64,000 nucleotides of DNA from Candidatus Dormiibacterota bacterium (GTDB lineage Bacteria > Chloroflexota > Dormibacteria > Dormibacterales > Dormibacteraceae): contig PNAG01000028.1 of NCBI GenBank assembly GCA_003169845.1, positions 83,490 through 147,489 on the forward strand. Direction: 5' to 3'. Below are positions 8,424-17,074 of the stretch, in pieces. Both the position numbers and the translations under genes were made by a program. The notes below the pieces were generated by a model. That model was given only the letters and a program-made list of their open reading frames with translations. It searched no databases and was not told where the DNA came from. The stretch's first letter is position 1, and each line of letters opens with the position of its first letter.

Positions 8424-9857
8424 TTACCCGATTCCCCCGTAGACCACCGATTTCTCCTCGGTGTACTGCAGGAAGGCTTCCACCCCATGCTCCTTGCCGA
8501 AGCCCGACTGCTTGGTCCCGCCAAAGGGCAGCTCGTCGTGAGCTATGACCAGCGCGTTCACCCACGTGTAGCCGGCCTCCAGCTCCTGCACCGCGCGGTA
8601 CGCGGACGCCATGTTCGCGGTCCAGATCGACGATCCGAGGCCGAACGGCGTGTCGTTCCCGAGCCGTATGCCTTCGTCGAGATCCTTGATCTTCCGCACC
8701 GGCAGGGCGGGACCGAAGACCTCCTCGGTCCACATGCGCGCTCCGTCGGGCACATCCTCGAGGATCGTCGCCTCAATGAACCAACCGTTCTCATATTCCG
8801 CGCCTTTGGGCCGGCCTCCGCCGTAGAGCACCCTGGCGCCGCGGTCGATCGCGTCTTTGATCTGCGCCTCGACCTCCGCTCTCTGCGTCTGACTGTGCAT
8901 CGGTCCCATCCGCGAGTCCTTGTCCAGCCCGTTGCCAGGCTTCAGCTTCGAGGCCCGAGCGATGAGCTTCTCCATGAGCTCGTCGTAAACGCCTTCCTGG
9001 ACGTAGAGCCGCTTCGTCGACAGGCACTGCTGGCCACAGTTGAAGAACCGGCCGACCGAGATCGCCCGCACGGCACCGTCGAGGTCGGCGTCGTCGAGGA
9101 CTATGCAGGGGTCGCTGCCGCCGAGCTCGAGGGTGATCTTCTTCAGCTGCTCGGCAGCCTTGGCCATAACCCGCTTGCCGGTGGGTGTGGAGCCGGTGAG
9201 GGCGATCTTGCGGATCAGCGGGTGCTCGACGATTGCCTCGCCGGTCGCCTGGCCGAGGACGACGTTGACGACGCCCTCGGGGAGGCCGCCCTCCATGAGG
9301 GCCTCGATGCAGGCGAGAGTCGCCAGAGGCGTGGTGCTCGCTGGCTTGAGAACGACCGTGTTCCCGGCCGCGATCGCCGGAGCGACCTTGTTGGCGGCGA
9401 GGGTGAGAGGAAAGTTCCAGGGCACGATCGCGCCGCACACGCCGATCGGCTTGCGCACCACCAGGCCGTACGTCGTGGTGTCGGGGAGCTTCACGTGCTG
9501 GCCGTGGACCTTGTCCGCCAGGTCGGCGAACCATCCGATGTTCTCGCCGAAACGCTTGGCTTCGAGCCGCGACTCGAGGAGGGTTTTGCCCTGCTCCTTG
9601 GTGAGGATGACCGCGATCTCCTCCACCTTCCCGAGCATGTGCTGCGCTGCCTTGTGAAGGATCTCGCGGCGCTGGTTGGCCGGGAGCCTGGACCACGTCG
9701 CGAACGCTTTGTGCGCCGCCTTCGCCGCTTTGTCGACGTCGGCCGGGCCGCCGGCCGGGACCTCGTCCACGACTTCTCCCGTGGCCGGGTTGCGGACTTC
9801 GTACGTCTTGCCGGACTCCGCCTTGGTCCTTTCGCCTTCGATGATCATCGTTGCCAT
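8424..9857 (-). CDS. NAD(P)-dependent aldehyde dehydrogenase
   Basis: A 477-aa enzyme of the ALDH superfamily that oxidises an aldehyde to the acid. It has the cofactor-site motif ALTGSTPTGKRV, the catalytic glutamate motif LELGGSDP, and the nucleophilic cysteine in FFNCGQQCLSTKR. The late motif TPFGLGSSIWT and C-terminal FGGTKQSGFGKEHG are typical of the succinate-semialdehyde/betaine-aldehyde group, but the substrate cannot be assigned. It is divergent from a crotonase gene whose ATG is 83 nt away. Confidence 0.93.
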   Translation of the reverse strand: MATMIIEGERTKAESGKTYEVRNPATGEVVDEVPAGGPADVDKAAKAAHKAFATWSRLPANQRREILHKAAQHMLGKVEEIAVILTKEQGKTLLESRLEAKRFGENIGWFADLADKVHGQHVKLPDTTTYGLVVRKPIGVCGAIVPWNFPLTLAANKVAPAIAAGNTVVLKPASTTPLATLACIEALMEGGLPEGVVNVVLGQATGEAIVEHPLIRKIALTGSTPTGKRVMAKAAEQLKKITLELGGSDPCIVLDDADLDGAVRAISVGRFFNCGQQCLSTKRLYVQEGVYDELMEKLIARASKLKPGNGLDKDSRMGPMHSQTQRAEVEAQIKDAIDRGARVLYGGGRPKGAEYENGWFIEATILEDVPDGARMWTEEVFGPALPVRKIKDLDEGIRLGNDTPFGLGSSIWTANMASAYRAVQELEAGYTWVNALVIAHDELPFGGTKQSGFGKEHGVEAFLQYTEEKSVVYGGIG

Positions 9858-9939
9858 TCGTGGGGCACCCCTCTTCGCTTATTTCGTCAGTGGTTCAATT
9901 ATCGGCGTCGGCGGAAGCGGGGGTTTGGAGGGCCATGGC

Positions 9940-10719
9940 ATGTCAGTGAGGCTGGAGAAAGAAGGCGGCGTCGGAATCATCGTGCTCGACCGGCCGCCCG
10001 CCAACAGTTATGACTACGACTTTCTGCGCTCGTTCGCGGGTGCGATCGACGACGCGCGCGTCGATCTGAGCATCAAGTCGGCGGTTGTTGTCGCGAGCGC
10101 CTCGGAAAAGTTCTTCTCTGCCGGCGCTGACGTGGGCGCGTTCGCGGCGGGCAGCCCGAGGTCGCGATTTATGACCGCACTTATGGCTCACGAGGCGTTT
10201 CGCAAAATGGAAAACACGCCGCTGGTTTTCATCGCCGCCATAGCGGGGCACTGCCTCGGCGGCGGGCTCGAGCTCGCGCTTGCGTGCGACGTGCGGTTCG
10301 CCGCTGAGGGTACGTATCAGATCGGGTTGCCGGAGGTGAACCTCGGGTTGTTCCCAGGATCGGGTGGCACGCAGAGACTGCCGCGCCTGGTCGGGCTGTC
10401 AAAAGGCCTGGACCTGATCGCCAACGCCACCACGCTCAAGCCGGCCGAGGCGAAGGAGATTGGCATCGTCGACAAGCTGTTTCCGGATGCTGCCGCGTGC
10501 CGCGCGGCGGCGATCGAGTACGCGGCCAAGCTGGCCGCCGGTCCGGGGGTGGCAATCGGCCACGCCAAGCTGGCGATCACGCAGGGCTACGGTGGTCCGC
10601 TCGACCTCGGGCTGGCCATCGAGCGCGAAGCGATCGGCCGCGTGTTCGTTTCCGAGGACGCTGAGGAAGGGATCAAGGCGTTCACGGAAAAGCGCAAGCC
10701 GGAGTTCAAGAGCCGCTGA
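9940..10719 (+). CDS. enoyl-CoA hydratase/isomerase (crotonase) family protein
   Basis: A 259-aa crotonase-fold enzyme acting on acyl-CoA. The oxyanion-hole segments FFSAGADVGAF and AGHCLGGGLELALACD are present, as is LPEVNLGLFPGSGGTQRLPRLVG with a glutamate at the catalytic position. GGAGGG at 9927-9932 with 7-nt spacing supports the ATG at 9940; the open frame extends further upstream but has no family similarity there. It is divergent from the aldehyde dehydrogenase and upstream of the rsgA leader. Confidence 0.9.
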   Translation: MSVRLEKEGGVGIIVLDRPPANSYDYDFLRSFAGAIDDARVDLSIKSAVVVASASEKFFSAGADVGAFAAGSPRSRFMTALMAHEAFRKMENTPLVFIAAIAGHCLGGGLELALACDVRFAAEGTYQIGLPEVNLGLFPGSGGTQRLPRLVGLSKGLDLIANATTLKPAEAKEIGIVDKLFPDAAACRAAAIEYAAKLAAGPGVAIGHAKLAITQGYGGPLDLGLAIEREAIGRVFVSEDAEEGIKAFTEKRKPEFKSR

Positions 10720-10768
10720 GTCGTGATAGGCTGCTGCCCACGAATCAAAGAAGGGAGGTGGCGTTCGA

Positions 10769-10828
10769 ATGACTGAGCTTGAAATGACCGTTTTCCGGCC
10801 GTCGGCCGCCTCCGGAGCGCGCTCCTAA
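10769..10828 (+). CDS. 19-residue leader peptide upstream of rsgA
   Basis: A short frame, MTELEMTVFRPSAASGARS, with a near-perfect Shine-Dalgarno (GGGAGGTG, 10753-10760) 8 nt before ATG. It ends at TAA 10826-10828. Six bases after its stop begins GATCCTCCG, exactly complementary to CGGAGGATC, which carries the rsgA ribosome-binding site. The arrangement is that of a translational-attenuation leader. I do not recognise the peptide itself. Confidence 0.6.
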   Translation: MTELEMTVFRPSAASGARS

Positions 10829-10834
10829 AAGAGC

Positions 10835-10886
10835 GATCCTCCGCCGGGCGGACCGACACCGCCCATTTCGTGTTCCCCGGAGGATC
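10835..10886 (+). promoter_or_regulatory. predicted attenuator hairpin hiding the rsgA Shine-Dalgarno
   Basis: GATCCTCCG (10835-10843) pairs perfectly over 9 bp with CGGAGGATC (10878-10886). The second arm contains GGAGG, the rsgA ribosome-binding site. The loop holds an internal 6-bp hairpin, GGGCGG (10846-10851) with CCGCCC (10859-10864). A ribosome terminating or stalled on the leader stop would cover the first arm and release the site. An upstream palindrome, GGAGCGCGCTCC (10814-10825), could compete for pairing. Confidence 0.6.
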
Positions 10887-10891
10887 TGGCG

Positions 10892-11950
10892 TTGTCGATT
10901 CATTTCAATCACCGGCTCGCCGTGCTGGGCTGGGATTCCTACTTCGATGAGAAGTTCAAACAATTCGCGTCAGACGGAGGCGTCCCCGCCCGTGTCATCG
11001 CGGACTACGGCTCAGAGTGTCTTGTGCATGACGGGATCGTCTCGAGTCGCGCCTCTGTTGGACGTCACCTGCGGAACGATGGGGCGACCATGCCGGCGGT
11101 CGGCGACTGGGTGTCCGTGCTCAAGGGCGAGCCGGTCAGTGCGATCCAGGGTGTAGTGGATCGGCGAACGGTTTTCTCCCGCAAGTCTGCGGGGGTCGAG
11201 ACCCGTGAGCAGGTCCTGGCCGCCAACGTCGACGTCGCGTTCGTGGTGGCCGCCGCCACGGACGTCAATGCCCGACGGATCGAACGCTACCTGACCATGG
11301 CGTGGCAGAGCGGCGCGGTGCCGGTCGTGCTCCTCACCAAGTCGGACATCGCGGACTCTCTCGACGAGCTGCGCGGCGAGCTCGAGGCTGTCGCGATGGG
11401 CACCCATGTAGTCGTGACCAGCGCCGTGACCGGCGACGGTATCGACGAGATCGTGCGCGAGCTTCAGCCGGCGCGCACGGGTGTGTTGCTCGGACCGTCA
11501 GGCGCCGGCAAGTCGACGTTGATAAACCGGATCGTCGGCTCGGATCTAATGCGCACCCGCCTGATTCACCGCTCCGGCGAAGGGCGTCATATGACAAGCC
11601 ATCGCCAGCTGGTGCAGTTGCCGCAGGGCGGGATGATCATCGATACACCGGGCCTACGGGAGGCGCAACTGTGGGAAGGCGATGAGGCGCTGGTCAATGT
11701 CTTCGAAGACATCGAAGAGCTCGCGCTCACCTGCAGGTTCACCGATTGCGGACATGCGACCGAACCGGGGTGTGCGATCAAGGCCGCGCTCGACGCGGGC
11801 ACCCTCGATGCGGGACGGTTCCAGAGCTACCGCAAGCTGCAGCGCGAGCTGCGGGCGGTGGCGGCCAAAACGGACGCGCGTGTCAGGCTCGAGGAACGCC
11901 GAAAGTGGAAGCAGATCGCCATCGCCGCCAAGGTCCGCATCAGGCCCTGA
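10892..11950 (+). CDS. rsgA: ribosome small-subunit-dependent GTPase A (RsgA)
   Basis: A 352-aa circularly permuted GTPase that acts in late maturation of the 30S subunit. It has an N-terminal OB-like domain, then G4 (LLTKSD, about 147-152), G5 (TSA), G1 (GPSGAGKST, 201-209), G3 (DTPG) and a C-terminal zinc-binding knuckle CRFTDCGHATEPGC. The start is TTG 10892 with GGAGG 8 nt upstream; this site is predicted to be sequestered in a hairpin behind a leader peptide. A strong terminator follows the gene. Confidence 0.95.
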   Translation: MSIHFNHRLAVLGWDSYFDEKFKQFASDGGVPARVIADYGSECLVHDGIVSSRASVGRHLRNDGATMPAVGDWVSVLKGEPVSAIQGVVDRRTVFSRKSAGVETREQVLAANVDVAFVVAAATDVNARRIERYLTMAWQSGAVPVVLLTKSDIADSLDELRGELEAVAMGTHVVVTSAVTGDGIDEIVRELQPARTGVLLGPSGAGKSTLINRIVGSDLMRTRLIHRSGEGRHMTSHRQLVQLPQGGMIIDTPGLREAQLWEGDEALVNVFEDIEELALTCRFTDCGHATEPGCAIKAALDAGTLDAGRFQSYRKLQRELRAVAAKTDARVRLEERRKWKQIAIAAKVRIRP

Positions 11951-11960
11951 GCTTGTGAGA

Positions 11961-11993
11961 AAGGGCCTGGCGCGCGTGCCAGGCCCTTTTTTT
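11961..11993 (+). terminator. intrinsic terminator of rsgA
   Basis: An 11-bp perfect stem, AAGGGCCTGGC (11961-11971) with GCCAGGCCCTT (11978-11988) and a 6-nt loop, is followed by a run of T to 11993. It lies 10 nt after the rsgA stop codon. Confidence 0.92.
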
Positions 11994-12005
11994 GGGGGGA
12001 GGAGA

Positions 12006-12467
12006 CTATGTGGTGGCGGCGGCCAGGCGGCGCAGCCCGTCCCAGAACGGCACGTAGCCCTTCGAGATGCGGTCGACCACCCGGTCGGCCTGCGCTTGCG
12101 TGATCACCTTGTGGTCGACGAGCACCGCCAGGCGTGGTTTCACGCTGGCGATGAGCTTCGTCTCGAACTGCTCTTTCGTCATGCCCTTGTCCTTGGCGAG
12201 GTCGGAAACCTTCTGGCCTTTCGTCAAGTCGTCCCGCAGCGTCTTGAGGGCGATGCCGAGCACATCGGCCTCGGACTCGAAGACCGCGCGGGCAATGGCG
12301 CGGCGGTCGGCTCGTGTGTCCGTGGCGGGCGCCTTGGTGGTCGCGGACGGGCTGGGAGTCGGGTTGGAAGCGGCCTGGGCCAGGCCGCCGGCGAGACCGA
12401 GGCTCAGGAGGGCGGCTGCGCCGGCGGCGCCGACGGTTTTGACGGCGACTGCTGCAAACGGGGTCAT
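12006..12467 (-). CDS. secreted helical protein of unknown function
   Basis: A 153-aa protein with an Ala/Gly/Leu-rich signal peptide ending near AQAAS, then a Thr/Pro/Ser linker and a helical domain. That domain has two repeats of a short motif: DLTKGQKVSDLAKDKGM and DHKVITQAQADRVVDRI, resembling the repeated helices of secreted DUF2680-like proteins. GAGGTG lies 6 nt before ATG 12467, preferred over GTG 12476. It is convergent with rsgA across the terminator. Confidence 0.72.
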   Translation of the reverse strand: MTPFAAVAVKTVGAAGAAALLSLGLAGGLAQAASNPTPSPSATTKAPATDTRADRRAIARAVFESEADVLGIALKTLRDDLTKGQKVSDLAKDKGMTKEQFETKLIASVKPRLAVLVDHKVITQAQADRVVDRISKGYVPFWDGLRRLAAATT

Positions 12468-12553
12468 CGTGCACACCTCTTTTCGTTGATGCGATCCGTG
12501 GTGGATCGAGCATCAAGATGAGGTGGCGGTGTCAGAGGTTGATTGTGGGGCGG

Positions 12554-12916
12554 TCAGTCTTTTGTAATCGGAGCCGGGGGCGGCAGTGGATGCTTCGGTT
12601 GGTAGATTCCCAGCACCCCGCCGCCTGGGAGGGCGATGTGTGCCAGCCGTCCCCAGGAGAGCTCGTCGATCGGTCCTTTGAACACGGCTCCCTTTCGCTT
12701 GAGCTCTGTCATCGCGGTCTCGAGGTCGTCGCACATCAGGTAGAGCTCGTGACGGGATTCGCCCCCGGGATGAAAGGCGAGCTCTGCTGGGGGCAGGCGG
12801 AAGATCAACCAGCCGCCGCCGGCGTCGACCGACTCGAAACCGAACACGTCCTTGAAGAAGGTGCGGTCGGCTTCGGCATCCTCGCTGTACACGATTACGT
12901 GCGTTCGGTTGATCAT
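12554..12916 (-). CDS. VOC (glyoxalase/bleomycin-resistance) superfamily protein
   Basis: A 120-aa single-module vicinal-oxygen-chelate fold. It has the N-terminal THVIVYSEDAEADRTFFKDVFGF strand-helix unit, the ELAFHPG histidine strand, LYLMCDDLETAMTELKRKG and the C-terminal IALPGGGVLGIYQPKHP strand. It is too short for an enzyme with two fused modules, so it would act as a dimer. The ligand is unknown. Confidence 0.82.
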   Translation of the reverse strand: MINRTHVIVYSEDAEADRTFFKDVFGFESVDAGGGWLIFRLPPAELAFHPGGESRHELYLMCDDLETAMTELKRKGAVFKGPIDELSWGRLAHIALPGGGVLGIYQPKHPLPPPAPITKD

Positions 12917-13013
12917 TGAGCCAGTGTAGGAAAGGGACTGGGAAGAGGGTGTTGGGGTGGGGTTTGGGTGGCTGGAAGGGGGTTTGGCCGGCGGGCGTGT
13001 TGTAAATTATTGC

Positions 13014-13042
13014 TTGACACACGAACATTAGTTTGGTAGTCT
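13014..13042 (+). promoter_or_regulatory. strong promoter, leaderless start of the HNH gene
   Basis: A perfect -35 TTGACA (13014-13019), a 17-bp spacer, and an extended -10 TGG-TAGTCT (-10 at 13037-13042). The ATG begins 6 nt after the -10 box, so transcription should start at or next to the first base of the start codon. No Shine-Dalgarno is present, consistent with a leaderless mRNA. The upstream stretch is AT-rich against its surroundings. Confidence 0.8.
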
Positions 13043-13048
13043 TTTCTC

Positions 13049-14248
13049 ATGTCGGGGGAAGGGGAAAAAGCCCTCTCTGAATTCGAGGCGGCCGCTCGCG
13101 AATTTCTCGCACGTGGCTTGCGGAGCGTGGATCCAAAGCGCTACCGGGCGGTCATCGATGCACTCGATGGCGACTTTTCCGCTGTGACTAGGGACGCTCA
13201 AAGGGCCGGCGAGCATCTGATATCTGGCAACATCACCGCCGCCTCCTGGATCGCTCGTACCTGCGGCATGTCTGTCACCTCTGCCGCCGACCGCCTCTGC
13301 GTGGGTGCACAGCTGGAGGAGCTGCCCAAGGTTGGGGCCGCGCTCAGCTCAGGCGAGATCTCCTTTCAATCCGCATCTGCGCTCTGCCACCTGCGCGCAC
13401 AGCTGGGTGAGAAGGGACGTCTCTTCGACGAAGAGGAGATGCTCGGGTTTGCTCTCGAGTACTCGGTGTCGGAGCTGCGCAAGATCTGCAACTACGCCCG
13501 CCATGTCGCCGACCCGGACGGCTTCTTCAACGACGCCGAGGAGAGCTTCACCCGCCGCCGGCTCCACATCAGCCAGATGCTGGACGGCTTGTACAGGGTC
13601 GACGGCTTGCTCGACCCGGTCAGCGGCGCTGCTTTCAAGACGGCAGTCGATGTGCTGGCCACGCGCAAGGGGCCTGAGGACGAGCGTAAGCACTCTCAGC
13701 GGATGGCCGATGCGGCCGGCGAGCTGGCAATGCACGCGATGGAGCAAGGCACGCTGCCTCGGCGCCACAGCGTCAAGCCGAACATCAACCTGACCATGAC
13801 GCTGGAAGCCCTCAAAGGTGAGCTCGGCGTCCCGCCGGCCGACCTCGAGCTCTCGCTTCCCATCTCGACGCGGACCGCCGAGCGCCTGGCCTGCGACTGC
13901 ACGATGTCGCGGGTGCTGCTGGCGGACTCGATGGTGATCGACGTCGGCCGGACGACACGAACGTTCTCGGCGCCAACCATGCGGGCGCTGCAGGTAAGAG
14001 ACAAGGGCTGCCGGTTCCCCGGGTGCGACCGCCAGGTCAACTGGTCGAACCCGCATCACATCATCGCGTGGTCCAGAGGCGGGCCGGGCAATCTGCCGAA
14101 CCTCGTCTTGCTCTGCTACTACCACCACCGCCTCGTGCATGAGGGCGGCTGGCAAGTCATCAAATCGGGCCGCGAGTTTCAGTTCATGCCGCCTCATCGC
14201 GTCGTGATGAGGCGGGTGCGCGGGCCGGGATTGAGGTGGGCGGCTTAA
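13049..14248 (+). CDS. HNH endonuclease-domain protein, DUF222 (13E12 repeat) family
   Basis: A 399-aa protein with a large helical N-terminal DUF222 region (about 1-300) and a C-terminal HNH nuclease motif: CRFPGCDRQVNWSNPHHIIAWSRGG, then LVLLCYYHHRLVHEGGW. Relatives are abundant and multicopy in actinobacteria and related phyla and are often carried in mobile or intron-like settings, but their role is unknown. The gene has its own consensus promoter and no leader. No partner nuclease or methylase lies beside it. Confidence 0.88.
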   Translation: MSGEGEKALSEFEAAAREFLARGLRSVDPKRYRAVIDALDGDFSAVTRDAQRAGEHLISGNITAASWIARTCGMSVTSAADRLCVGAQLEELPKVGAALSSGEISFQSASALCHLRAQLGEKGRLFDEEEMLGFALEYSVSELRKICNYARHVADPDGFFNDAEESFTRRRLHISQMLDGLYRVDGLLDPVSGAAFKTAVDVLATRKGPEDERKHSQRMADAAGELAMHAMEQGTLPRRHSVKPNINLTMTLEALKGELGVPPADLELSLPISTRTAERLACDCTMSRVLLADSMVIDVGRTTRTFSAPTMRALQVRDKGCRFPGCDRQVNWSNPHHIIAWSRGGPGNLPNLVLLCYYHHRLVHEGGWQVIKSGREFQFMPPHRVVMRRVRGPGLRWAA

Positions 14249-15021
14249 GCGGACCTCGTCCAGAATCCCTCAGGGTCGAATTGGCGGATTGCGGCCAGTT
14301 CGGATCTGGTTGGCGTTGGTGTCTCGGAGAGGTCGTCAGCGACTTTCAGGTCCCAGCCGGTTTCCGAACGCACCTCGTCAACCGTATGGCCAGGGTGAAC
14401 TGACGCCAGGAAAGCTTCTCCTCCCAGCTCAGGAAACCGGAAAACGCACATGGTCGTGATAATCGCGGCCGGCCCGCCGCCCAACAGGCCGTTGCGCTTT
14501 CGCCAGTGAGGGGTGCCGTCGCCGTAACCCGGTGACGTGACGAACGAAACCTTCTCTACCAGCCGCCGGCTCTCGTGGCTCATCAGCGTCACCCAGCGCC
14601 GGCTGAGGATCGCGATGTCCGCCCCTCCCCCGCTCCCCGGCAGCTTCACCTTCGGCTGCGCCGGGTCGCCGACGTATGAGGTGTTCAGGTTTCCGAACCG
14701 GTCGACCTCCGCGCCGCCGATGAAGCCCAGGTCGACCGAGCCCTGCGCCATCAGCGCCATCACGTTCGACATCCGGGTCGCCCACAACGCCCCCGCGACG
14801 TTCGGCGGATCGCCCATCGTTCCCAGAAAAGCGGCGGCCGGCTGGTCACGCATGAGGCCCACCTCGAACAGCCCACGAGCCCCTGGAGCATGCGCGTTGC
14901 GCGCGACGGCGTACGCGAGCATGGGCAGCCGCATGCCGACGAAAACCAGGTCGCCGTCTTGAATCTCGCGCGAGGCGACGGCCACCATCAACTCTTGTGG
15001 CGTGTAGCTATTCGTAGCCAT
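14245..15021 (-). CDS. CoA-transferase family protein, beta subunit
   Basis: A 258-aa class I CoA-transferase beta subunit of the glutaconate CoA-transferase/IpdB type. The RGLFEVGLMRDQ segment carries the Glu (about residue 53) expected at the CoA-thioester position. DLGFIGGAEVDRFGNLNTSYVGD and LPGSGGGADIAILSRR are typical of the fold. Its start overlaps the alpha-subunit gene by 14 nt. Whether it transfers CoA, or is a ring-opening hydrolase like mycobacterial IpdAB, cannot be decided from sequence. Confidence 0.88.
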   Translation of the reverse strand: MATNSYTPQELMVAVASREIQDGDLVFVGMRLPMLAYAVARNAHAPGARGLFEVGLMRDQPAAAFLGTMGDPPNVAGALWATRMSNVMALMAQGSVDLGFIGGAEVDRFGNLNTSYVGDPAQPKVKLPGSGGGADIAILSRRWVTLMSHESRRLVEKVSFVTSPGYGDGTPHWRKRNGLLGGGPAAIITTMCVFRFPELGGEAFLASVHPGHTVDEVRSETGWDLKVADDLSETPTPTRSELAAIRQFDPEGFWTRSA

Positions 15022-15901
15022 AGTCCACCGGCACTGACATCCGATGGCTTGACACGCGGAGCGACGCTGCGTCGATCTGCGTCATGTAGGTGGTGCGATC
15101 CGGAAACCGTGTGACCCAGTGCTCCAGCCACGACTGGTAGCCATCGACCGTTCGCGACTGCTCAGCGTATTCGCGATAGAAGGCATGGTCGCGTTTGAAG
15201 AATCCCTGGACCGGAGAGGGGTGGGCGCCACCCGGTTCGTGCACGACCGCGACCACCTTCGTCTCCGGGAACAGGATTCGATTCGGGTCGCTGAGGATGA
15301 CCTCGGCGTCGACCAGCTCTTCGCAGGTGATGATCACGCGGTCGGCGGCCAGCCCGGCCTCCTCGGTGATGCCCATCGGTCCCCAGGCATGCGCCCTCCC
15401 CATCCCGTCCGCCCGCTGCACGTGGACGATCGCAGCATCGGGCCGTACGGCCTCGACATGGACCAGCCCATCCGCTGCAACCAGCCCCGAATTGGTACGC
15501 AGGATGTCGCTGCCCAGCAGAGTGCGGGTGGGGAGGCTCGGCACGTTCCATGCGGCCGCCCACAGGGCCAGGGAGATCGAGAAGTTCGAGTGATCGCGCA
15601 CCTCCAGGGGGCGCGGAACTCGCTCCTCGCACGCGCGGCGGTAGCAGTGCCCGAGGCCTTCTGAGACGTTGCCGACCCACGCTGCGGTGACCTGGCGCAC
15701 GCACCCGGCGCCGATCAGCTGGTCGAACATCGCATCTGAGATCGGGCCTACGAGCTCGAGTTCTCGGCGCTCCTGCCGGATCAGCTCGTGCCCGGCCGCG
15801 AAAGGGATGAGCGGCTCGAGTGCAAGTCCGAGGGCGACGGTCGAGCCGTCGGGGACGAAGCGGCGGATGGCCTCCGCCATCGCCATCACCTTGCGCGGCA
15901 T
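15008..15901 (-). CDS. CoA-transferase family protein, alpha subunit
   Basis: A 297-aa alpha subunit partnering the beta chain encoded immediately downstream with a 14-nt overlap. Family features are the N-terminal IRRFVPDGSTVALG CoA-binding strand, the SLPTRTLLGSDILRTN loop, PDAAIVHVQRADGMGRAHAWG, and VVAVVHEPGGAHPSPVQGFF. ATG 15901 is the first usable start after the aroC stop; the upstream in-frame V is GTA. It lies 11 nt downstream of aroC, so the three genes could form one transcript. Confidence 0.88.
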   Translation of the reverse strand: MPRKVMAMAEAIRRFVPDGSTVALGLALEPLIPFAAGHELIRQERRELELVGPISDAMFDQLIGAGCVRQVTAAWVGNVSEGLGHCYRRACEERVPRPLEVRDHSNFSISLALWAAAWNVPSLPTRTLLGSDILRTNSGLVAADGLVHVEAVRPDAAIVHVQRADGMGRAHAWGPMGITEEAGLAADRVIITCEELVDAEVILSDPNRILFPETKVVAVVHEPGGAHPSPVQGFFKRDHAFYREYAEQSRTVDGYQSWLEHWVTRFPDRTTYMTQIDAASLRVSSHRMSVPVDYGYE

Positions 15902-15912
15902 CGCCCTGGTGT

Positions 15913-17067
15913 TTACTGCCCGATCGACTCGAGGTATGCGCGGTGGTTGCGTTCGAGCTCGGGCATCGAGTCTCCGCCGAACTTCTCCAGAAAAGCCTCC
16001 GCCAGCGTCAGCGCGACCACGGATTCGCCGATCACGCCCGCCGCCGGGACCACGCAGACGTCGCTCCGCTCGTAGTGCGCTTCGACCGGTTCCTTGGTGA
16101 CGAGGTCGACGGACCACATCGGCTTCTTCATGGTTGAGATCGGCTTGATGGCAACGCGCAAGTCGATGGGCTCGCCATTCGTCATCCCGCCCGTCAGCCC
16201 ACCGGCGCGGTTGGTGAGGTGACGAAAGCGCCCGCCGGCGTACTCGATCTGGTCATGGAAGTCCGATCCGTGGCGCGCGGCGCCCTGGAAACCGGCGCCG
16301 AACTCGACACCTTTGATCGCGTTGATCGAGAGGATCGCCTGCGCGATTCGCCCGTCGAGCTTGCGATCCCAGTGGACGTAGCTGCCCAGGCCAGGTGGAA
16401 CACCCCGCGCCACCACCCGGAACGTACCCCCGATGGTGTCGCCCAGCTCCGCGACGTGATCGATCTCGGTGACCATCTGGGCGGAGGCGTCCGGGTCGGG
16501 GCAGCGCACCGGCGATTCCTCGATCTCTTTCACGGTCACAGTGTCGGGATCGGCGCCCTCATAACCGATGTCGACGGTTCCGATCGACTGGGTGAAGCTG
16601 AGGATCTCGATCCCGAAATGGGCCAGCAGCTTGCGGGCGACGCCGCCCGCCGCCACCCGCGTCGCGGTCTCGCGCGCGGACGAGCGCTCGAGCACGTTCC
16701 TGATATCGGTATGGCCGTACTTCAGTGCGCCCGCGAGGTCCGCGTGACCGGGCCGCAGTCGCGTGACGGGCTTCGGTTCGTAGCCTTCCTTGGCGGCCGT
16801 CATCTGCGCGGTCCAATTGGCGTGGTCCTTGTTCTCGAGGACCAGCGTGATCGGGCTTCCGATCGTCACTCCGCCGCGCACACCGCTGACGATGCGAGCG
16901 ACGTCGGTTTCGATTTTCTGCCGACCCCCGCGCCCGTGGCCGCCCTGCCGGCGCGCGAGGTCGCGCCGAAGGTCTTCCTCGGAGATCTCGAGTCCCGACG
17001 GAAGGCCTTCGATGATCACAGTCAGCTGCGGACCGTGCGATTCCCCGGCAGTCAGCCACCTGAGCAT
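15913..17067 (-). CDS. aroC: chorismate synthase
   Basis: Catalyses the last step of the shikimate pathway, converting 5-enolpyruvylshikimate-3-phosphate to chorismate with reduced FMN. At 384 aa it has normal length. It opens with MLRWLTAGESHGPQL and has RLRPGHADLAGALKYGH, RSSARETATRVAAGG and the C-terminal TNRAGGLTGGMTNGEPI and VVPAAGVIGESVVAL signatures. The longer open frame upstream has no family similarity. The rest of the shikimate pathway is not in this window. It is divergent from the HAD gene with almost no spacer. Confidence 0.96.
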   Translation of the reverse strand: MLRWLTAGESHGPQLTVIIEGLPSGLEISEEDLRRDLARRQGGHGRGGRQKIETDVARIVSGVRGGVTIGSPITLVLENKDHANWTAQMTAAKEGYEPKPVTRLRPGHADLAGALKYGHTDIRNVLERSSARETATRVAAGGVARKLLAHFGIEILSFTQSIGTVDIGYEGADPDTVTVKEIEESPVRCPDPDASAQMVTEIDHVAELGDTIGGTFRVVARGVPPGLGSYVHWDRKLDGRIAQAILSINAIKGVEFGAGFQGAARHGSDFHDQIEYAGGRFRHLTNRAGGLTGGMTNGEPIDLRVAIKPISTMKKPMWSVDLVTKEPVEAHYERSDVCVVPAAGVIGESVVALTLAEAFLEKFGGDSMPELERNHRAYLESIGQ

Positions 17068-17074
17068 TGAGGCG

